DNA from: Anaerolinea thermophila
GTDB lineage: Bacteria; Chloroflexota; Anaerolineae; Anaerolineales; DRKV01
Assembly: GCA_020722405.1 (NCBI GenBank)
Contig: DYKW01000067.1
Location: forward strand, 1 to 9,191
Length of the DNA stretch: 9,191 nucleotides
Reading direction: 5' to 3'
The position numbers and the translations under genes are program-made. The notes below the pieces were generated by a model. It searched no databases and was not told the DNA's origin. It was given only the letters and a program-made list of their open reading frames with translations. This document shows, piece after piece, positions 5,975-9,191 of this stretch (positions are counted from its first letter, which is position 1; each line of letters opens with the position of its first letter).

Positions 5975-6036
5975 CCCATTTGATGAAAACCCATCCTCAA
6001 AACACAAAATTTCACAAACGAAAGAAACCTTGGCCG

Positions 6037-6288
6037 ATGAACGACAACAAAATCCACATGTACGGTGCCGATTGGTGTCCCGATTGCCGACGCGCGAAAC
6101 ACTTCTTCCAGAAAAATAACATTGATTACGTGTGGCACGACACCGATAGTAACCCTGAGGCGGCCGAATTCGTGCGTCAGGCCAACCACGGAGAACGCAT
6201 TATTCCTACCATCATTTTCCCTGATGGCTCCATGCTGGTTGAACCGTCCAATGCCGAACTATCCGCAAAATTTGGAAGGAACGCCTGA
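6037..6288 (+). CDS. Glutaredoxin-like (mycoredoxin/NrdH-type) thiol oxidoreductase
   Basis: An 83-residue thioredoxin-fold protein with the redox-active CPDC at 14-17 (GADWCPDCRRAK), a helix carrying RRAKHFF, and the TIPT-like cis-proline segment RIIPTIIFPDG around 54-64. Such proteins reduce disulfides or mixed disulfides in the cytoplasm using glutathione, mycothiol or thioredoxin reductase; the donor cannot be told here. The ATG at 6037 fits the family start. An in-frame ATG at 5983 would add 18 residues rich in Lys/His/Pro; it sits directly at the predicted transcription start, so a leaderless longer form is possible. No strong Shine-Dalgarno precedes 6037. The stop is 3 nt before the response regulator ATG, so the two are probably one transcript. 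Confidence 0.85.
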   Translation: MNDNKIHMYGADWCPDCRRAKHFFQKNNIDYVWHDTDSNPEAAEFVRQANHGERIIPTIIFPDGSMLVEPSNAELSAKFGRNA

Positions 6289-6291
6289 CCC

Positions 6292-7002
6292 ATGCCATCT
6301 GCTACTGTGCTGGTTGTAGAAGATGAACGCGCACTGCGCGAAAGCCTGGCCTATACTCTGGAACGGCAGGGCTACCGGGTGTTGACGGCCGTAGATGGCT
6401 GGCAAGCCGTGCAAGTGGCCCGTCAACAAGCACCCGATGTCATCATCCTGGATATCATGCTGCCAAGTATGGACGGCTTCGAAGTGTGCCGCGCCTTGCG
6501 CCCCCAGGTATCCAGCCCGATTTTGATGCTCACCGCGCGTACCGAGGAGTTAGACCGCGTCCTAGGATTGGAACTAGGCGCCGATGACTACCTCACCAAG
6601 CCGTTCAGTATGCGCGAGTTACAGGCCCGCATCAAGGCCTTGTTACGACGCGTGAAAATTGACCAGGACAACGCCAGACCTTCATCAACGGAGGACAGTC
6701 CCTCTGTATGGGTGTTCGACGATTTGGAAATTGACTCCCTACGCCATGAAGTGCGTCTAAAAGGTAAAGCACTCGCTCTCAAACCAAAGGAATACGAAAC
6801 CCTATGCTACCTGGCGGAACATCGTGGGCATGTGATCTCCCGACAAAAACTACTCACCGAAGTCTGGGGCTGGGAGTATGTCGGCAACAGCCGCACGGTA
6901 GATGTACACATCCACTGGTTGCGCGAAAAAATCGAAGAGAATCCCACTGCACCACGTCGCATCATCACGGTACGCGGCGCAGGATATCGCTTCGAGGGCT
7001 GA
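6292..7002 (+). CDS. OmpR/PhoB-family response regulator
   Basis: A 236-residue two-domain regulator. The receiver domain covers about 5-117, with acidic Glu10-Asp11, phospho-acceptor Asp54 (IILDIMLP), switch Thr81 and Lys103 (TKPFS). After a linker of about 20 residues comes a winged-helix DNA-binding domain (about 136-236) ending VDVHIHWLREKIEENP...ITVRGAGYRFEG, the classical OmpR/PhoB C-terminus. AAGGAA about 13 nt upstream is a loose ribosome site; the start is 3 nt after the glutaredoxin stop. No histidine kinase gene follows, since the 3' end runs into msrQ, so it is an orphan in this window and its signal is unknown. The neighbouring thiol and methionine-sulfoxide repair genes suggest, but do not prove, a redox or envelope-stress role. 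Confidence 0.95.
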   Translation: MPSATVLVVEDERALRESLAYTLERQGYRVLTAVDGWQAVQVARQQAPDVIILDIMLPSMDGFEVCRALRPQVSSPILMLTARTEELDRVLGLELGADDYLTKPFSMRELQARIKALLRRVKIDQDNARPSSTEDSPSVWVFDDLEIDSLRHEVRLKGKALALKPKEYETLCYLAEHRGHVISRQKLLTEVWGWEYVGNSRTVDVHIHWLREKIEENPTAPRRIITVRGAGYRFEG

Positions 7003-7642
7003 ATTTGCGGCGTATGTCCGACCAACGCGCGCGTTGGCGCACTATCCAGCGCCGCAAAGGCGCAATACGCAACATCAGCAACAGGGCAATTCCCACGCTA
7101 TAGGCCAACGGCCGGTCGATACTCCCACTTAGCCCAAGAAAGTTACCCTTGACTGCCCAAAAATAATGCACCAACACCAGCACGGCGGCCAGGTATACCA
7201 GACGGTGCAGGGTCTTCCAACCTCGCTTCAGGAATTTCATCCACCAGCGATGGGAAGTGAGCGCCAACGCTGCCAGAATCAACATCGCCAATGCTCCTAC
7301 CCACACATAAGGCTTGGTGCCAACATCCAGGCGCAAAGAGGCCCAATCCAGGCCGTAATCCACCCACACGAAGAACAGCAAATGCCCGGTCGCCCAGGCA
7401 AAGGCATATAACCCCAGGGGGCGCCGCCAGGCAAGCGCCGTCCGCCAACCCGACAGCGTATTGAGGGGCGTGCAAGCCAGTGAGGCCGCTAAAATCGTCA
7501 AAGCCACTCGTCCGGCAAACTGCGTGCCCGCTTGAATGGGATTAACGCCCAGGTTGCCGCGCTGCCAGGCCCACGCCAACCACAACGCAGGTAACCAAGC
7601 GGCCAAATGCGGCACTACCTTCGTCCATTGTTCTCTTTGCAT
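6965..7642 (-). CDS. msrQ: Heme-binding membrane subunit MsrQ of periplasmic methionine sulfoxide reductase
   Basis: A 225-residue inner-membrane b-type heme protein of the YedZ/MsrQ family, which passes electrons from the quinone pool to MsrP. About six transmembrane segments are seen (near 11-27, 44-61, 75-95, 112-130, 147-163, 177-194), with membrane histidines at 87, 131, 146 and 159 as heme-ligand candidates, and the typical RPLGLYAF and HRLVYLAA motifs. The start is 1 nt after the msrP stop (TAG-C-ATG), implying coupling. The last ~25 residues (RQRARWSDIRRKFSPRSDILRRVP) are a basic tail beyond the usual end, and its 3' 38 bp overlap the response regulator gene convergently. The tail is probably a consequence of the lost stop codon or terminator region. 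Confidence 0.93.
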   Translation of the reverse strand: MQREQWTKVVPHLAAWLPALWLAWAWQRGNLGVNPIQAGTQFAGRVALTILAASLACTPLNTLSGWRTALAWRRPLGLYAFAWATGHLLFFVWVDYGLDWASLRLDVGTKPYVWVGALAMLILAALALTSHRWWMKFLKRGWKTLHRLVYLAAVLVLVHYFWAVKGNFLGLSGSIDRPLAYSVGIALLLMLRIAPLRRWIVRQRARWSDIRRKFSPRSDILRRVP

Positions 7643-7643
7643 G

Positions 7644-8582
7644 CTAGAAATTCCGTTTCAAGTCCATGCCTTCGTACAGTGAGGCGACTTCTTCCTCGTA
7701 GCCGTTGAACATCAAGGTCGGACGGCGTTGAGACTCGCCAATGCGCCGTTCGGTGGCCTGCGACCAGCGGGGATGGTCCACGTTTGGGTTGACGTTGGCA
7801 TAGAAGCCATACTCCTGCGGGGCGACAGTGTGCCATAGCGTATCGGGGGGATATTCCATCAATTCGATCTTGACGATCGCTTTAATGCTCTTGAAACCGT
7901 ACTTCCATGGCACCACCAATCGTAAAGGCGCACCACTCTGCGGTGACAACGGCGTACCATACAGACCAGTTGCCAGCAGCGTCAGATCGTGCATGGCCTC
8001 GTCCAGGCGCAACCCTTCGGTGTACGGCCAGGGGTAAAACTTGCTTTTTTGACCAGGCATGGCATCCGGGGTGTAAACGGCTTCGAAACGCACGTATTTG
8101 GCGCTTGAAAGTGGCTCAACTTCCTTGAGTAGCGAAGCCAATGGGAAACCCTGCCAGGGGATGACCATTGACCAGGCCTCTACACACCGTAAACGGTAAA
8201 TGCGTTCTCCCTGGGGGAACATTTTGAGCAAGTCCTCCAGCCCAAAGGTACGCGGTTTATTGACCAAACCGCTGACCTCTACCTCCCAGGGGGAAGTTCT
8301 GAAGTCCTGCGCCAGGCTGGCTACACGTTTCTTATCGGTGGTGAATTCGTAGTAGTTGTTGTAATTGTTAATCTCTTCGTAGGTGTTAAGCGGATCCCCA
8401 AAATCATCCGTTTGGGCACTGACCGAAGTCACCGGAGACGGCGTGTTCTCAGCCGCGGGTTTGGTAGCACATGCAGCCGCCAAAAGCGCACCGGCGCTCA
8501 CAATCCCGGCGCCCTTGAGAAACTCCCGCCGCGACAGGTACACGTGATAGGGCGTAATTTCAGAGGAGGGAATCTTTTTCAT
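7644..8582 (-). CDS. msrP: Molybdopterin-dependent protein-methionine-sulfoxide reductase catalytic subunit MsrP
   Basis: A 312-residue sulfite-oxidase-fold enzyme (YedY/MsrP) that repairs oxidised methionines in envelope proteins with Mo-molybdopterin. A Tat signal SRREFLKGAG at 17-26 precedes a short hydrophobic stretch. Cys133 in RLRCVEAWSM is the expected Mo ligand; conserved blocks FYPWPYTEGLRLDEAM (182-197), LATGLYG (203-209), GAPLRLVVPWKYGFKSIK (217-234) and DHPRWSQATERRIG (269-282) follow. The start is preceded by AGGAAG 8 bases upstream. The signal ends LLAAACATK, so Cys38 could be a lipidation site, although -3 is Ala, not Leu; a Tat lipoprotein anchored outside the membrane would suit a thin-enveloped bacterium. 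After it comes a Ser/Thr/Pro-rich linker. It is first gene of msrPQ. Confidence 0.96.
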   Translation of the reverse strand: MKKIPSSEITPYHVYLSRREFLKGAGIVSAGALLAAACATKPAAENTPSPVTSVSAQTDDFGDPLNTYEEINNYNNYYEFTTDKKRVASLAQDFRTSPWEVEVSGLVNKPRTFGLEDLLKMFPQGERIYRLRCVEAWSMVIPWQGFPLASLLKEVEPLSSAKYVRFEAVYTPDAMPGQKSKFYPWPYTEGLRLDEAMHDLTLLATGLYGTPLSPQSGAPLRLVVPWKYGFKSIKAIVKIELMEYPPDTLWHTVAPQEYGFYANVNPNVDHPRWSQATERRIGESQRRPTLMFNGYEEEVASLYEGMDLKRNF

Positions 8583-8599
8583 CGCAGGCTCTTCCTATG

Positions 8600-8628
8600 G
8601 GTATAGTTAACGAAAGCATTTGTAACAA
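8600..8628 (-). promoter_or_regulatory. Possible msrPQ promoter
   Basis: On the minus strand TTGTTA (8628-8623) and TATACC (8605-8600) are 17 bp apart, each matching consensus at 4 of 6. The predicted start near 8593 would fall within the AGGAAG ribosome site, which weakens the call. No better pair was noticed nearby. Confidence 0.3.
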
Positions 8629-8746
8629 TCAGCGGGAGCACCGCTAGCGTGTTCTTCAATTGGAATCTGGCGAAAATTGGCAAATATGAAAACCGAAAAT
8701 ACCAGCGTCCAGACCATTACAAAAACATAATTATTCCTGTATCTGT

Positions 8747-9020
8747 TTACCGCAGAGCCCGCGGAGAACGCAGAGAATCTGGAAAGTCATTCACCACCCG
8801 GCGAATGCCATCCTTCAGGCAGGCCCCTGACATGTATCATCTCAATAATTCGGGGTAGTGGTTTGTTATTTTAACACTAAGACGCAGAGCCGCAAAGAAA
8901 AAGCCGTTTTTAGTCGCATAGTCGGATAGTCGTTTAGTCGGATATTCAGGACAGGTCACGGGTCACCTGAAGGCTGAAGGCGGACGCCTGTCACCTGCCT
9001 TTGCGTCTTCGCGGCTAAGT
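8747..9020. repeat. Degenerate ACGCAGAG-type and 8-bp repeats in a gene-free stretch
   Basis: Around 8750-8778 (CCGCAGAG, CGCGGAGAACGCAGAG) and 8875-8897 (ACTAAGACGCAGAGCC) are copies of a CGCAGAG motif, with an inverted relative at 9000-9020 (TTTGCGTCTTCGCGGCTAAGT). Between them, 8911-8950 holds a decayed 8-bp repeat (TAGTCGGA-like) and 8946-8999 CAGGTCACGGGTCACCTG-type repeats matching the left edge in reverse. A 69-codon frame here is translated repeat and not a gene. From 8583 to 9191 I see no gene. Confidence 0.6.
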
Positions 9021-9066
9021 CCCCAGAATGGGGATTGCGTTAAGATTTTTGGGTTACCCTATCTTT

Positions 9067-9120
9067 TTGAGAAATCGCCATGAAAAATAATTTTCACCAC
9101 CAGACATGAAAATCTATTTT
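9067..9120 (-). repeat. Right arm of the 54-bp inverted repeat
   Basis: Reverse complement of 1-54 with two substitutions. The outer boundary is followed directly by CAGATC and a 17-bp tandem array. The inner side (before 9067) is non-coding T-rich sequence with no sign of an interrupted gene. Confidence 0.9.
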
Positions 9121-9126
9121 CAGATC

Positions 9127-9191
9127 AGATTTCTCGCTTCGCAAGATTTCTCACTTCGCAAGATTTCTCACTTCGCAAGATTTCTCGCTTC
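9127..9191. repeat. 17-bp tandem repeat, at least 3.8 units, running off the window
   Basis: The unit is AGATTTCTCRCTTCGCA at 9127, 9144, 9161 and 9178 (partial), with only a G/A change at unit position 10. Units are directly adjacent, without spacers, so this is not a CRISPR array. It continues past the window edge and could be minisatellite-like filler or the reason the assembly stops here. Confidence 0.92.

Noticed and set aside
8649..8858. 69-codon plus-strand frame in the right intergenic stretch
   Set aside because: Its Arg/Glu-rich centre is translated CGCAGAG repeat, with no ribosome site and no family pattern.
1..9191. Composite transposon bounded by the 54-bp repeats
   Set aside because: No transposase or integrase, only core metabolic genes inside, and the ends may be contig breaks; kept as an inverted repeat only.
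9127..9191. CRISPR array
   Set aside because: Units are 17 bp and directly contiguous with no unique spacers, and no cas genes are present.

Overview
The window looks like an environmental Chloroflexota (probably Anaerolineae-type) fragment, moderate in GC. I base this on the gene content and on the short degenerate 8-bp intergenic repeats; it is an inference without a database search. Position 1 begins inside a 54-bp repeat whose inverted copy lies at 9067-9120, and a 17-bp tandem repeat runs off the right edge. The window may therefore be a whole assembly contig broken at repeats.

Left edge (1-411): one arm of the 54-bp inverted repeat, abutting the last ~50 codons of a peroxiredoxin-like gene, then a degenerate CAGGTGACA-type repeat, a ten-unit 8-bp tandem repeat and a strong minus-strand terminator.

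Minus-strand operon (412-4809), read right to left: a small IscX-like protein, nuoB, a fused nuoC-nuoD, nuoI and an Mrp/ApbC-type P-loop Fe-S carrier. iscX and nuoB overlap by ATGA, nuoB and nuoCD are 4 nt apart, and the operon ends at a hairpin plus T-run 4 nt after mrp. It thus appears complete, yet encodes only the quinone-module (Q-module) subunits of complex I, bracketed by two Fe-S biogenesis-type proteins. No membrane-arm or NADH-module genes are present.

Divergent regulator (4888-5523, plus): a winged-helix protein with three C-terminal cysteines in a SufR-like arrangement. A perfect 13-bp inverted repeat with a 6-bp spacer sits in the short gap between it and iscX and would cover the -35 region of both promoters. 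The simplest model is an Fe-S-sensing repressor that controls itself and an Fe-S-rich respiratory operon.

Decayed region (5524-5982): a minus-strand fragment of a COX15/CtaA heme A synthase-like gene with an apparent single-base frameshift, then low-information sequence ending in a plus-strand extended -10 promoter.

Thiol/redox block (5983-8582): a glutaredoxin-like protein and an OmpR/PhoB-type response regulator on the plus strand, 3 nt apart, converge on and overlap by 38 bp a minus-strand msrP-msrQ pair (periplasmic methionine sulfoxide reductase and its heme membrane partner). No histidine kinase is present.

Right edge (8583-9191): non-coding, with degenerate ACGCAGAG-type repeats, 8-bp repeats matching those at the left in inverted orientation, the second 54-bp arm and the 17-bp tandem repeat.
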